Counted from the first letter of the stretch, positions 26,175 through 36,572 are shown. The stretch is 64,000 bases of DNA from Deinococcus taeanensis (GCF_020229735.1 NZ_CP083459.1:322170-386169), one strand, 5' to 3'. Made by a program: numbers and translations. Notes: generated by a model from the letters alone, not told the origin.

Positions 26175-27725
26175 TTACCCGGCATGGCAGGCTTGCGGCG
26201 TGGCCACCCGGACGGTGTTTCGTCCCGCGGCTTTCGCCGCGTACAGCGCCTGGTCGGCCGAGTGCAGCGTCGCTTTCAGGTCCTCCTGGACGCCCAGCGC
26301 GGCCACCCCGAAACTCGCCGTGACCCGCAGTTCCGGCGAGATTCCCGGCCACTCCAGCTCAGCCAGCGTCTGACCGAGCCGCTCGCAGGCCCGCCGCCCC
26401 GCGTCCAGGGGAACGCCGGTCAGGATCACCACGAACTCTTCCCCGCCAAAGCGCGCCACGCAGTCCACGTCACGGATTCCGGCGCTCAGGGTCTGCGCGA
26501 CCCGGGTGAGCACCGCGTCACCGGCCGCGTGACCGTAACTGTCGTTGATCCGCTTGAAGTGATCGAGGTCCAGCAGGGCCACGGTACTGGTGCGGCCCTG
26601 CTGCGCCTGGGCATGCAGCGCGGCCAGCACCTGCATGGCGTGGGCGCGGTTGGGAGCGCCCGTGAGATGGTCACGCAGCGCCGCTTCCGCGAAGGCCGAG
26701 GCGCGCACCTCCGCGTCACGGGCCTGCTGCTCGATCTGCCCCAGCAGAGCTCGCTGCTGGTAGAACTCACGGTACAGGCTCTGCACGCGGCGGGTGGCTT
26801 CCTTCTGCACCTTGTACGCCTGCTCGTGCTGGTCCAGGTGAGCGTACGCCTCGGCCAACAGTTCCCGCGTGCTGGTCGCGAACAGGTCGTGCCGCGCCTC
26901 TTCGAACAGCGCGATGGCCTGGCGGGCATCAGCTTCCACGGTCGTCCACGCCCCCCACGCCTCATAGACGCGCGCGCGGTCCAGCAGGGCCCGGCCGTGC
27001 AGCAGCGCGCCGCCCATCTGCCGCGCCAGCAGCACCCGTTCGTCCGCCAGCTGGGCGGCGCGGTCAACCTGTCCGTGCATCAACGCCGCTGTCGTCAGTC
27101 CTTCCAGAAGTTCCAGGGTGCGCAGCGGCTGGGTGAGTTGAGGCCGGTCGGCGTTCCAGGCCTCCAGCAGCGCCAGCGACACGCTCAGTTGTGCCTCCAT
27201 CTGGGGCGGAAGCGCCAGGCCCTGACGGCAGACTCTGGTCGCACTGACGACATAATTGATGTGGAGCGCTTCCATGAGTGCGGTGTCAAGGCCGTCCAGG
27301 TGGGATCCGCCGAACAGGGTCTGCAGGCGGGTCACGGCCGCCAGGTACTGCCCGCGTTCCATCTCATAGTGAGAGGCGTTCACAGCGACAAGCACCACGC
27401 CGCGGTGATCGCCGGCAGTACGCGCGAGGCCATCCGCCTGCGCGAACTGGGTCTCAGCGCCCAGGTCATCGAAAGCCTCGGCCTGCACCAGCGCGAGTGC
27501 CACGTGCGCCTTGACCCTCAGCGGTGCGTCTCCCACCGCACGCGCCAGGTTCAGGCAGGACAGGGCGTGCGTCATGGCCACAGCCGTGTCGCCCAGGTCC
27601 AGCGCCGCGTACACCGCTTCGCGGTGCAGCAGAGCCAGATCTGCCGGGCTGGCGTCTGTACTGGCAATCCTCGCCAGAACATCCTGCAGAGCTCCCTGCA
27701 GGAGAGAGGAGGGATCAGAGGTCAA
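26175..27725 (-). CDS. TPR-repeat diguanylate cyclase
   Basis: The N-terminal 330 residues form a helical TPR-like solenoid (ALSCLNLARAVGD, ALFEEARHDLFATSTRELLAEAYAHLDQHEQA). A coiled coil and a GGDEF domain with active-site GGEEF near residue 427 follow. The inhibitory site RDVD is intact five residues before it. It should make cyclic di-GMP under control of protein-protein contacts. The start is uncertain: the open frame extends to 27962, but the upstream part has unnatural composition. TTG 27725 has GGAAG six bases before it and gives 516 residues. A short ORF (27819-27715) overlaps this start. Confidence 0.85.
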   Translation of the reverse strand: MTSDPSSLLQGALQDVLARIASTDASPADLALLHREAVYAALDLGDTAVAMTHALSCLNLARAVGDAPLRVKAHVALALVQAEAFDDLGAETQFAQADGLARTAGDHRGVVLVAVNASHYEMERGQYLAAVTRLQTLFGGSHLDGLDTALMEALHINYVVSATRVCRQGLALPPQMEAQLSVSLALLEAWNADRPQLTQPLRTLELLEGLTTAALMHGQVDRAAQLADERVLLARQMGGALLHGRALLDRARVYEAWGAWTTVEADARQAIALFEEARHDLFATSTRELLAEAYAHLDQHEQAYKVQKEATRRVQSLYREFYQQRALLGQIEQQARDAEVRASAFAEAALRDHLTGAPNRAHAMQVLAALHAQAQQGRTSTVALLDLDHFKRINDSYGHAAGDAVLTRVAQTLSAGIRDVDCVARFGGEEFVVILTGVPLDAGRRACERLGQTLAELEWPGISPELRVTASFGVAALGVQEDLKATLHSADQALYAAKAAGRNTVRVATPQACHAG

Positions 27726-27819
27726 GAGACACTTCCGGCCGGCCGTCCGTGCCCGGCGCCCCGTGAACGACAGGACGCAGAGCGCACAACCGTGGCGTGA
27801 CTCCAATGCGTTCCTCCAT
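27715..27819 (-). CDS. Possible short leader ORF overlapping the TPR-GGDEF start
   Basis: ATG 27819, following AGGTGAGG, opens a 34-codon frame (MEERIGVTPRLCALRP and onward) that ends at 27715, eleven bases past the proposed TTG start of the TPR-GGDEF gene and in another frame. It may couple or limit translation of the cyclase. The alternative is that it is meaningless and the cyclase starts elsewhere. Confidence 0.3.
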   Translation of the reverse strand: MEERIGVTPRLCALRPVVHGAPGTDGRPEVSLDL

Positions 27820-29413
27820 GACCTCACCTGTTCGCATCCTGCTGAACACCGTAGGGCGCCGCGTCTGACAAGGCTCTGAATCGCCAGAAGGATAAGGCGG
27901 GACTCCGTGCAGGTGTGAGGGTGACCTTCCACCCACCCGGTGAGGTGGAGAGTGGAGCACATCGGGTGTTCAGTTCGTCAACACTCCTGTCAGAGCGACC
28001 GGCGGAAAGGGGCAGGTGTCCGGCGCTCCTCCTGCCGGAGGTTCTCGCCGCCCGGCTGGCAGACCTCACGTTGCTCAACCTGCCGGACCCCGCCGTGGCT
28101 GGTCCCGACGCGGGAGGCCGGCCTCTGGCCGTGAACAACCTTCAGCCCCACCCGGCTGACCAGAACGGGACTTAGGGTTGCAGGCACGGGGTGGAGGTGA
28201 CTTTCCCACAGGCAGGTGAAGCCAGAGTCGGCCTGCAGGGCCAGCGAACTGCCCAGGGCCTGCGCCGCGGACCAGCTGGGAACTACCGGCAACTCCCTTC
28301 AGGGCGGGCGCCCGCTCAGACCGTGAGGTTTCATGCCAGGCGCTGAGAGGGGGGACATGCCCGGGGCCATCGGCGGAGGCCACAGAATGCAGGTCCCTCG
28401 AAGGGCACAGACCAGGCAAGGGAAGGTCAGTGAGGACCTGGGCTGCCGCAGGCACGAAGGCCTGAGCCGCCTCAGTCTGTTCAGGAACCTGCTTTGAACA
28501 AACGAAGCAGGACAGCAGAACTGGAGATTGACCACCTAACGTTCCTGCGCGGGCGACCGTTCCCCCCCCGTGTCCATGGCGCGCCGCAGAACCCTGGGCT
28601 TTCAGGCGAACTCCCGCACAGCAAAAGGCCCTGGGCTCTTGAGGCACGGTCATCAGGCCCACACTCGACAGACATACTCCTGGCAGCCTCGCGTGCCGTC
28701 GCCCTGTCGTGCGCCCCACGGGCCTTCTGGGCGGCCTTCAGGAGGCGCTCGCCTTCCTGGACGGAGGGTGGCACCGGACGTTCCTGAATCCGGAGGCTGA
28801 TACCCCGCCCGCGCAACCTGCCGTGCACCAGCTGGGACGTGACATTCAGAAAGCCATGCGCGAACGTGGCCCTGAGCGTGGAGGCTCGCCCGTTGTCTTA
28901 CCGGTCGGCGGGATCCACAACGCCCTGGAGAAGCAATCTCGGCGTGTCGACCAGGATGAGGCACTTACCATCGGTGTCCGTCATGACGATCAAATCAGCG
29001 GACCTCAGTGACTTCCGTCTTTTTCGCCGTCTGACTGGCCGCGCTGCCTCCTGTGAGTCGCGCATCCCCAGTCGTGATGCAAGGCATAGACCGTGATGCA
29101 GCGCGGGCAAACGGAGGGGAAGCAATCGCCACACAGCCTGTCCTCAAGCCATCCAGCGTAAGGTTCACGGGCACACGTGCGAAATGAATGCGCCTGCACC
29201 TGGTCTGCCCGCAATCAGGCAACAATGGGCAGGGAGTGCCAGGCCGTCCCTGCTCAGGGAGCGTCAAGCGGTCGGCCGTGTCCGGCGCGCCTCACAGGCG
29301 AATGAAAAGTGCGTCCAGAACCGTATTCAGGCGCGAACACATGCACTTGAGTGAAGGATCATGGTCATTTCAGGTTGTGCCCCCGGGTAAGTGCCCTGTC
29401 AGAGGCAGGCCGC
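27820..29413. other. Long gene-poor stretch (1.6 kb)
   Basis: Many overlapping open frames occur, but none has a start signal and natural composition. Minus-strand fragments such as DRLCGDCFPSVCPRC (around 29130) and VMTDTDGKCLILVDTPR (around 28960) read like real protein in different frames. This suggests one or more decayed genes that I cannot name. Confidence 0.45.
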
Positions 29414-29419
29414 TAGGCT
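29414..29419 (+). promoter_or_regulatory. -10 element of a leaderless transcript
   Basis: TAGGCT precedes the GTG at 29425 by five bases. Confidence 0.55.
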
Positions 29420-29424
29420 GAGGC

Positions 29425-30945
29425 GTGTCCGGTGCTCCCCTCCCTCACGAAGAATCCCGCCGCCTCCTTGACCTGGCGCGGTACCAGATTCTTGACAGTG
29501 CTCCGGAGGTCGATTTTGACCGGATAACCCGCCTTGCCGCCAGGGTCCTGAACGTCCCGGTGGCCGTCCTGAACCTGATTGATCAGCACCGGCAGTGGGG
29601 CAAAGCGGTCTTTGGCCTGGACGACTCGACCGCGCCCCGGGCCGACTCCTTCTGCGCCTGGACGATCCTGGGGGATGACCCATTCGTCGTTGACAGCGCC
29701 CCGCACGATCCCCGCTTCCAGAACAACCCCATGGTCACGGGGACGCCACACATTCACATGTACGCGGGTGTTCCCCTGATCACCCCGGCCGGGCACCGGA
29801 TCGGCTCTCTGTGCGTTACCGACTCCGAACCTCATCCTCTGGCACCGGAGGATGTGCAGGCGCTCTCTGATCTCGCGGCGCTTGCCATGCAGACGCTGGA
29901 ACTGCGCCGGCAGACCCTGGAGGCGCAGCAGAATATGGTGGCGCAGCAGCAGGAAGCCCTGGAACTGCGCCGCACCCTGGACCAGGCGCGCATTCTCGAT
30001 GCGGTCAACCGTCTCGTGGAGCTCGACTTTGATCCTGTGGCGGCGCCCCTGGCCGCTGCGAGCCTGTTGAGTGAAGCGCTGGAGACGGACTACACCGCCC
30101 TGTTGCACTGGACGGGTGACACGTACCGGGTAGAGGGGGCACACCACCGGCCCGGCGCCCCAGCAGAACTCCTGGCTTTGAAGGGGGGCCTCCCGGCCCT
30201 GGGCGGAGTCTCAGCGACCCTGCGTGATCTGAAGGGGCCGTTGTCACTCAACCGGTATGCCAGTCATCCCGCGGCCATCCCGGAGTTGGTGACCCTGGGG
30301 GTCACGCAGGTCACCTGGATGCCCCTTGGTCAAACGTCGTCGGGGCCCTTGTTGCTCATGACGTTGAGGCTGCGGGACAATCCTGTGACGGCGTGGCGCC
30401 CAGGGGATCAGGCGCTGCTCGCGGCGGTCGGCCGGACCATTCGCTACGCGGTGGAACGGCACACGGCGCTGCAAGTGGTCCGGAGGGAAGCGAGGCGCGA
30501 CGCGCTGACCGGCCTGTACAACCGCCGGGCCTTTGAAGAGGACCTGACTGAGCGCGAAGGCGCCGGCGCCGGGTTTACGCTTGCGTTGATTGACCTCGAT
30601 GGCCTGAAAGGTGTGAATGACTCCGAAGGCCACGCCCAGGGTGACCGGCTCCTGCAGGTATTCGGAACGGCACTGGGAACTCAGGGCGCAGAGCACTGCG
30701 CGGCCTATCGCTTGGGAGGGGATGAGTTTGCGCTCCTGCTGCCTGAACAGAGCGAGGACGAACTGCTCAGATGGGTGCACGTGGCCATAGGGGCGGCGCG
30801 TCGGGTGAGCTTGAGGCACACGGGGGCGAGTACGGGGGTCGCGCACTCGCATGAAGCCCGGGGGCAGGCGCTGGTGGCCCTGGCCGACGGGCGCATGTAT
30901 GAGGCCAAGCGGCGCAAGGTCAGAGAAGCCCAGAATATTCGCTAA
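29425..30945 (+). CDS. GAF-GAF diguanylate cyclase
   Basis: The 506-residue soluble protein has a first GAF domain (about 15-165; VAVLNLIDQHRQWGKAVF, YAGVPLITPAGHRIGSLCV), a coiled coil, a second more divergent GAF (about 195-350) and a GGDEF domain with the active motif near residue 430. The inhibitory RxxD position is not conserved (AEHC). The first GAF closely resembles that of the GGDEF-EAL protein at 24106-26016, suggesting a common ancestor. The GTG 29425 start is supported by a TAGGCT hexamer five bases upstream. It is the only plus-strand member of this signalling run. Confidence 0.9.
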   Translation: MSGAPLPHEESRRLLDLARYQILDSAPEVDFDRITRLAARVLNVPVAVLNLIDQHRQWGKAVFGLDDSTAPRADSFCAWTILGDDPFVVDSAPHDPRFQNNPMVTGTPHIHMYAGVPLITPAGHRIGSLCVTDSEPHPLAPEDVQALSDLAALAMQTLELRRQTLEAQQNMVAQQQEALELRRTLDQARILDAVNRLVELDFDPVAAPLAAASLLSEALETDYTALLHWTGDTYRVEGAHHRPGAPAELLALKGGLPALGGVSATLRDLKGPLSLNRYASHPAAIPELVTLGVTQVTWMPLGQTSSGPLLLMTLRLRDNPVTAWRPGDQALLAAVGRTIRYAVERHTALQVVRREARRDALTGLYNRRAFEEDLTEREGAGAGFTLALIDLDGLKGVNDSEGHAQGDRLLQVFGTALGTQGAEHCAAYRLGGDEFALLLPEQSEDELLRWVHVAIGAARRVSLRHTGASTGVAHSHEARGQALVALADGRMYEAKRRKVREAQNIR

Positions 30946-31653
30946 GGCCTGAACACTGCCCGCTGACACGCCCCCGACCACCGCCGGACCGGGCCTTTCC
31001 GGAGGTGAAGGAGGACCAGTCGTAGAGGGTGTGCGGCCAGCGCGAAGATTCAAACCGTGGCAGAGACGGTCCTCCTGCCGGGGCGGCGGCTGGGCGTAAC
31101 GGTGACAGGGGAGGACGCGCGGACGGAAGACCAGTGCGCGCACTTCCGGAAGCTGGCGACAGGGAACTACTAACCATCCTGTGCCGCTGCCCGGTTGCTT
31201 TCAGGCGTCTGCGGGGTCACCCCGGAACTGAAGCTGGAGACGCGCCTGGAAGGCAGGTTGACCGGCCGTAAAGAAGGACTCACCCGTTAGGCGCGTCCGG
31301 GGATCCAGGGGCAACTCACACCTGTGCCCCCGTGTGCGCGGATCGGTGGCGCCGGCTGGGTATCATCTCAGGCAAGTCAGGGGTCCACCTTCCGCTTTGA
31401 CGGAGGCCCACGAGCAGGTCCGGAACGGCGCACATGATCCGAAAAACGTGCCCATCGTGAAGTTCGGCAGGACAGCGCTTTTCAGCAGTCTGCCGCTGCT
31501 CTCTTCAAAGTCCCGCTCGGTCCAGCCTCCAAACCGGTATGAAGATCGAGCTCACGGTTTGCACAGCCGCACAGAGCCTCTGGTGACTGTGCCAAGCGAC
31601 AGCGATCTGAAGATTGCTCACCTTTCTGCCACATGAAATCAAGGGCACGGGCC
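30946..31653. other. Intergenic stretch without a firm gene
   Basis: A 38-codon frame starting GTG near 31057 (VAETVLLPGRRLGVTVTG and onward, TAA near 31173) has natural composition but no start signal, so it may be a remnant. Nothing else is seen. Confidence 0.4.
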
Positions 31654-31659
31654 TAAGCT
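31654..31659 (+). promoter_or_regulatory. -10 element of a leaderless transcript
   Basis: TAAGCT precedes ATG 31666 by six bases. Confidence 0.5.
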
Positions 31660-31665
31660 GAAGTC

Positions 31666-31848
31666 ATGGCCGACTACATCATGAAGAGTGGGCGTCACCA
31701 GCGAATCCTGGAATGGGACGAAGTGGAGCTTCCAGCCGCTGCGCCGGCCGTGCAGGAAAAAGGACGTCCGCCGCAGGAGTCGCCCAGGGAGAAGTCCCTG
31801 GGTCGCCAGTGGCTTGAGCGCGTCACAGGCAAATCTCGCGGCGGCTGA
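31666..31848 (+). CDS. Small basic protein of unknown function
   Basis: This 60-residue protein (MADYIMKSGRHQRILEWDE and onward) has an ordered-looking N-terminus and a Pro/Lys/Arg-rich tail. It has no signal peptide or recognised family. The main reason to accept it is the TAAGCT hexamer exactly six bases before the ATG, the same spacing used by several clear genes in the window. Confidence 0.5.
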   Translation: MADYIMKSGRHQRILEWDEVELPAAAPAVQEKGRPPQESPREKSLGRQWLERVTGKSRGG

Positions 31849-32032
31849 GCCCGGACCTTCAGAACCTCAGGGCAACCGGGTGCCTCACCAAGAAACACCT
31901 ATCTGCGGTGTCTGTGCCTGAACCTCGCGTGGGGGATGGGAGCTGGCTTCTCCCGCCACTGCCATGCGACCTGATGGTCCGCAAAGACTTTCCCTGCCGG
32001 GTAGGGCATGCCCATCTCACCGTCGCCTTCGC

Positions 32033-34786
32033 TCAGGAGGCGAAGCGGGTGGACAGCATCTCCCGCATCAGGCGCACGAAGACCTCAGCGACCTGCGGGT
32101 CGAAGTGGGTGCCGCCCGTGCGTTCAATCTCCGCCAGTGCCTCCTGGGGTGACCAGGCCCGCTTGTAGGGCCGTTCGGTCGTCAGTGCGTCGTACACATC
32201 CACCACGGCGAAGATCCGGGCACACAGTGGAATGTCGGTGCCTGACAGACCTGCGGGGTACCCGCTGCCATTCCATTTCTCGTGGTGGTGAAGCACCAGT
32301 TCCAGCGTGACCGGCGGGAGCGTCGGAATGGACGCGAGCATCTCGTACCCGATGATGGGATGACGTTTGATGACGTCAAATTCCTCGTCGGTGAGCTTCC
32401 CGGGCTTGAGGAGGATGGCGTCGGGGATGGCGACCTTGCCGGTGTCGTGCAGGTACGCTCCCCAGCGCAGGGCGTCCTGGTCGATGTCCTTGATGTCCAG
32501 AGCTGCCGAGAGCTTCAGGGTCAGGTCGACCACCCGGTCCGTGTGTCCTTTCGTTTCATAATCGCGGTACTCGAGGGCCAGGCCGAGCGCCCGCAGCGTT
32601 TCTTCACGAGAGGTGTTGAGCTGGGCCAGGTGATACAGCCGGTCCAGTGCGTGGCTGAGCCGTGCGGCGACCCCATTAAGCAACTGGCGCGACTCGGCGG
32701 AGATGACGGTGTCGTGATCGGTGCCAAAGGCCAGCACGTGGGCCAGTTGCCCATGCCTGGTGATCGGCAGCAGTGCCAGGGTTGTCCATGACGACCGGGG
32801 CAGGCTTTCCGGAGGTTCCAGAATGCTCTGGTCTGCTTCCACAAAGAACGGCTGGTGCCGGCCCAACACCCGCTGCAGGACGGGCGCAAAAGGAAAGGCC
32901 CGCAGTTCCTGGACGTCGTGAGAGGTCCACATGCAGGGCGAGCCGACCTGCGGGCCAAGCGACGGTGTCTCTCCAGTGAAATTGAAGGCCTGAGCGTACT
33001 CGAAACCCGTCAGCCGCAGGCTCTGCTCCAACGCCTCAAGGACCAGGGCGTCTGGCGAGTCCAGGGTTTCCAGGGACGTGGAGAAGTCCAGCAGGTTCCG
33101 GTAGCGGTGCACCTGCGCCTGAAGTTCAAGTTCGGCCGCCTTGCGCTGCTCAATGTTCCGCATGGTGCCCTGAAAGGACGTGATCCGCCCGGCTTCATCC
33201 CGCACGGCTTTGAACGAGGACTCCACCCAGACGTACTCGCCGTCTTTGCGTTGTACCCGGTACTCCTGGCGTTCCTGCTCGAATTCGTGGGTGAAGCGGC
33301 GCGAGAAGGCGTGCTGGAGGCGCGGCAGATCAAGTTCATGAACGAAGCGCAGAGGGTCAGGGTGCAGCAGTTCGGCTGGCTCGTAGCCCAGCAGGTCCCG
33401 GGACGAGGGAGACGCGTACGTCACCGTACCGTCGAGGTCGTATTGGCACACCAGATCAGTGGCGTTCTGGGCCAGCAGACGGAAGTTCCGTTCACTCTCC
33501 TCCAGGGCACGCAGGGCTTCACGGTGGGCTTCGTCCGCCTGGATCCGGGCAGTAACGTCGCGGGAATTGACGAACACCCGCTGAACGGCGTCCCCGTGCC
33601 TGAAATTCACGGCAATGGCTTCCAGCCACACCCAGTGGCCCTCACGGTGCCGGAAACGGAAGGTCACCGTCACTGACTCCTGCTGGGTGGACAGCTGGGT
33701 CAGGCTGTGCCAGACCGCGGGGTGATCGTCCGGGTGAATCAGCCCAAGTGCCTGCTGTCCGACCAGTTCATTGGGAGCGTACCCCAGGATGCCAGTAATG
33801 GACCCACTTTCGTACTGGATGACGGCGTGCTCGTCGAGCAGCGTGATGATGTCAGAGCTGTGACGGGTGACGGCCGCGTGCCAGCGCTGCTGATGAAGGA
33901 GCTCCTGTTGCAGGTGAACGCGTTCAAGCGCTGCGGCGCCCTGGTCGGCCACCATCTGCAGGAAAGTGCAGTCCTCTGGCGTGAACGTCCGGTCGCAGGA
34001 GACTGTCAGCGCGCCGGTCACGCGTTCCCCGATCACGAGAGGCAGGACCGCCGCATTCTGGTTCCTGCGGGCGGGCGCCTCCTGCAGCTGGGGAAGGAGG
34101 GGGTGAAGGGTATTCTTCTCAAGAAAGAGAGCACGGTTGTCACAGACAGCGTCGGTGATGGGCGTTTCGAGACTGAGTGAGAGCGACGTCGCGGGTGGGG
34201 CCGCTTCCTGCGTGCAACCGATGTGACCGATCAGGTGCAGGCGCTTGGCGTCTGCATCAAGCTGGTGGAGACTTCCGGCCGAGGCGCGTGTGGTCCCGAC
34301 GGCGGCGTTGAGAACAGCCTGAGCAATTTCGTGGGGGGTGAGGAGGGCGGGCAGAGCGCGGCCCAGGTGACGAAGAGCGTCCCGGTGGGCGTCCTGGTCG
34401 GTGGTCACGGGCGAGAGGTGGAGAAGCGCCGCGCCGACGTTGGGGTCCTGCAGGAAGTTCGTGGCCCGGCCGCTCAGAAGCCTCCAGGCTCCCTCCGCAT
34501 CACGGGCCCGGACAGGGGGAATTTCCGATGTGGCCTGAGAGCGCAGACCGGCGAGGACAGTGACGACCACCGAACGGTCCTCCGGATGAATCCAGTCCAG
34601 GACGCCCGGCTCGAGTGCCCTGCCGTGACCGCCGAGCCACCGGGCGGCGGCCTCGTTGATCGAGCGGACATGCCACTGGTGGTCCAGCAGGAAGCAAAGT
34701 TCAGGTGAAGACGCGACAAGGGTGCGCACGAATTCAAATCCGGCGGGGAATTCAGAGGGGAGTACCGCTGGGATGAGGTGGGTCAT
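32033..34786 (-). CDS. PAS/GAF multi-sensor HD-GYP phosphodiesterase
   Basis: The 917-residue soluble protein reads PAS (about 15-120), GAF (135-290), PAS (305-415), PAS (430-545), GAF (560-710), then an HD-GYP domain. The metal-site motifs are present: HDTGK near residue 782, HHHEKWNGSGYPAGL near 832, and DVYDALTTERPYK. HD-GYP enzymes break cyclic di-GMP to pGpG or GMP. The many sensor domains suggest integration of light, redox or small-molecule cues, but no cofactor residue could be assigned. The ATG 34786 has GGAG eight bases upstream. It sits among cyclases, so it may oppose them. Confidence 0.92.
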   Translation of the reverse strand: MTHLIPAVLPSEFPAGFEFVRTLVASSPELCFLLDHQWHVRSINEAAARWLGGHGRALEPGVLDWIHPEDRSVVVTVLAGLRSQATSEIPPVRARDAEGAWRLLSGRATNFLQDPNVGAALLHLSPVTTDQDAHRDALRHLGRALPALLTPHEIAQAVLNAAVGTTRASAGSLHQLDADAKRLHLIGHIGCTQEAAPPATSLSLSLETPITDAVCDNRALFLEKNTLHPLLPQLQEAPARRNQNAAVLPLVIGERVTGALTVSCDRTFTPEDCTFLQMVADQGAAALERVHLQQELLHQQRWHAAVTRHSSDIITLLDEHAVIQYESGSITGILGYAPNELVGQQALGLIHPDDHPAVWHSLTQLSTQQESVTVTFRFRHREGHWVWLEAIAVNFRHGDAVQRVFVNSRDVTARIQADEAHREALRALEESERNFRLLAQNATDLVCQYDLDGTVTYASPSSRDLLGYEPAELLHPDPLRFVHELDLPRLQHAFSRRFTHEFEQERQEYRVQRKDGEYVWVESSFKAVRDEAGRITSFQGTMRNIEQRKAAELELQAQVHRYRNLLDFSTSLETLDSPDALVLEALEQSLRLTGFEYAQAFNFTGETPSLGPQVGSPCMWTSHDVQELRAFPFAPVLQRVLGRHQPFFVEADQSILEPPESLPRSSWTTLALLPITRHGQLAHVLAFGTDHDTVISAESRQLLNGVAARLSHALDRLYHLAQLNTSREETLRALGLALEYRDYETKGHTDRVVDLTLKLSAALDIKDIDQDALRWGAYLHDTGKVAIPDAILLKPGKLTDEEFDVIKRHPIIGYEMLASIPTLPPVTLELVLHHHEKWNGSGYPAGLSGTDIPLCARIFAVVDVYDALTTERPYKRAWSPQEALAEIERTGGTHFDPQVAEVFVRLMREMLSTRFAS

Positions 34787-35256
34787 ACAGTGAACTCCGC
34801 AGCGTCGTACATCAGCTGCCTTGGAATGACCTGAGGCTAAAGGTTCTCTCTCCCATTTGTATGACGGGCCTGGACATGAACCTTCATTCCCTAAGTCGGG
34901 CCACCCTGTCTGCGGGCAGGGTGCGTAGGGACAACCCTTCAGCCGGGCGGACTGATACGTTGCCCTTCAGTTTCTTATGGCCATGATGCAGACTGGCGCT
35001 GGAACTCCTTCTCCAGGCTGTCGACAGGCGAGCCCATGCGTACCCCCCCGGTTGCTCCCTTGTGCGCCTACATCTGCCGCCTCCCCCGGTCGTTCTCGCT
35101 GGACCGACTTTCTGCAGTTGACCGGCGGGTTTGAAGAGCAGGCACGAAAATGCTTTCCCTGCTGGAGCGTGGGCTCAAGCACACAACACCGGGTCACCTC
35201 TCTTCTGCAGGCGGTGGGGTAGCGGCAGGTGGACCGCGCGTCCTCCGCCTGCTGCA
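34787..35256. other. Intergenic stretch without a supportable gene
   Basis: The first 100 bases should carry the promoter of the HD-GYP gene. The rest shows no natural coding sequence. Confidence 0.45.
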
Positions 35257-36372
35257 TTACGGCGGCCCTCCTCCCGTCAGGTTGCCAGGGCCAGCAGATG
35301 TGAGGTCGACCGCCGGCTGCAGGACAATTCTGTTCCGTCCGCTGTTTTTCGCGGTATACAGCAATGCATCCGCGGCGCGCATGATGGTGCGCGGATCTCC
35401 ATTCACCTCGACCAGTCCGCCTGAAACAGTAACCGGCGTGTTCAGGCCCGTCCGGGCGCCCACACGGCTCTCGATGTTGCTCCGGACACGCTCGGCAACC
35501 CCCTGCGCCGCCTCCGGCAGGCAGGAGGACAGCAGCACCGCAAATTCCTCGCCCCCCAGGCGGTAGACCCGGTCTGACTCTCGCATGGTTTCCTGCACCA
35601 CCTGAGCGGTCACTTTCAACACTTCGTCACCCATCTCGTGTCCGTAGGTGTCGTTCACGTATTTGAAGTGATCCAGATCCAGCAGCAGAATGTGCGTGGC
35701 TTGAGTAAAGTGGCTCAGATCCTCGTCGAATTTGCGGCGGTTGTAGAGTTGCGTCAGCGCATCGAGCTGCGCTAAAGCCTGATACCGCTCCGACTTCCCG
35801 ACCACCTGAAAATGTGACCTCATCACCCAGGTGATGACGACAAGGACCACAGCATTCCCGATCACCTGCGTGAAGTAGATCAGGGCCACATTCTGCAAGC
35901 CCTCTCCTTCCGCGAGGGCCAGCAGAAACAAAGGGACTGAGGCTCCCGCGAACAACACCAGAGAATTCCGGAGTCCTTCGAGAAGCGTTGGAGGTCCTCG
36001 CTCCCGCCTGAACTTCCGGATGACCATCACCATGACGATCGTCAACAGCAGCATGAGCGCCTCGTAAGGCAGCACGGGATCAGCCCGCAGCACGTGAAAC
36101 CCGATGATCGGCAGTGCGCTCAGCAGCGCCGCTGACAGGCCATTGCTGAATGTCAGTGCAGCAAGCGGCGCCGCACTTAGGTCCACATCAGTTCCTCCAA
36201 CGGCAAGGGGAAATGAGCTGAGGGCAAGGGCGTGGATCACCGTCAGCACACCCCGCCACACGGGCGGGACCACTGTGTCGGCTTGTTTAAGAGTGACAAA
36301 GGTCAACGAGCGAAAAAACGCAAAGGTGACCGTGATGCAAAAATTGATGAACAATTGCTCAGGTCCCGGCAT
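35257..36372 (-). CDS. 5TM-type membrane diguanylate cyclase
   Basis: The 371-residue protein has about six hydrophobic N-terminal segments resembling the 5TMR-LYT sensor module (FSNGLSAALLSALPIIGFHVL). The C-terminal GGDEF domain has active motif GGEEF near residue 272 and an intact inhibitory site RESD. It should make cyclic di-GMP at the inner membrane. ATG 36372 is preceded by GGGGAAGG. It is alone on its strand between the HD-GYP gene and a dead IS element. Confidence 0.9.
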   Translation of the reverse strand: MPGPEQLFINFCITVTFAFFRSLTFVTLKQADTVVPPVWRGVLTVIHALALSSFPLAVGGTDVDLSAAPLAALTFSNGLSAALLSALPIIGFHVLRADPVLPYEALMLLLTIVMVMVIRKFRRERGPPTLLEGLRNSLVLFAGASVPLFLLALAEGEGLQNVALIYFTQVIGNAVVLVVITWVMRSHFQVVGKSERYQALAQLDALTQLYNRRKFDEDLSHFTQATHILLLDLDHFKYVNDTYGHEMGDEVLKVTAQVVQETMRESDRVYRLGGEEFAVLLSSCLPEAAQGVAERVRSNIESRVGARTGLNTPVTVSGGLVEVNGDPRTIMRAADALLYTAKNSGRNRIVLQPAVDLTSAGPGNLTGGGPP

Positions 36373-36572
36373 CCTTCCCCATGTCCATCCATGATGAGGA
36401 AGACCTGCTTACTCCCCTCTGACATGGCGGATCCTCCGGAGCCTTTACAAACCCATCACGCCCAAGCACCAGAGGTAGACCCCTCTGCCTGTCCGCAGCG
36501 CCTGAGTCTTGGTCAAATTAAGGGGTGGAGGCTGGCAGTGGGCCTGCTTCAGTTTTGCGTACTTCCGGTTAC

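Noticed and set aside
31029..31271. Possible tRNA-like or short coding element around GATTCAAACC
   Set aside because: No cloverleaf could be folded around it; only a short unsupported reading frame is present.
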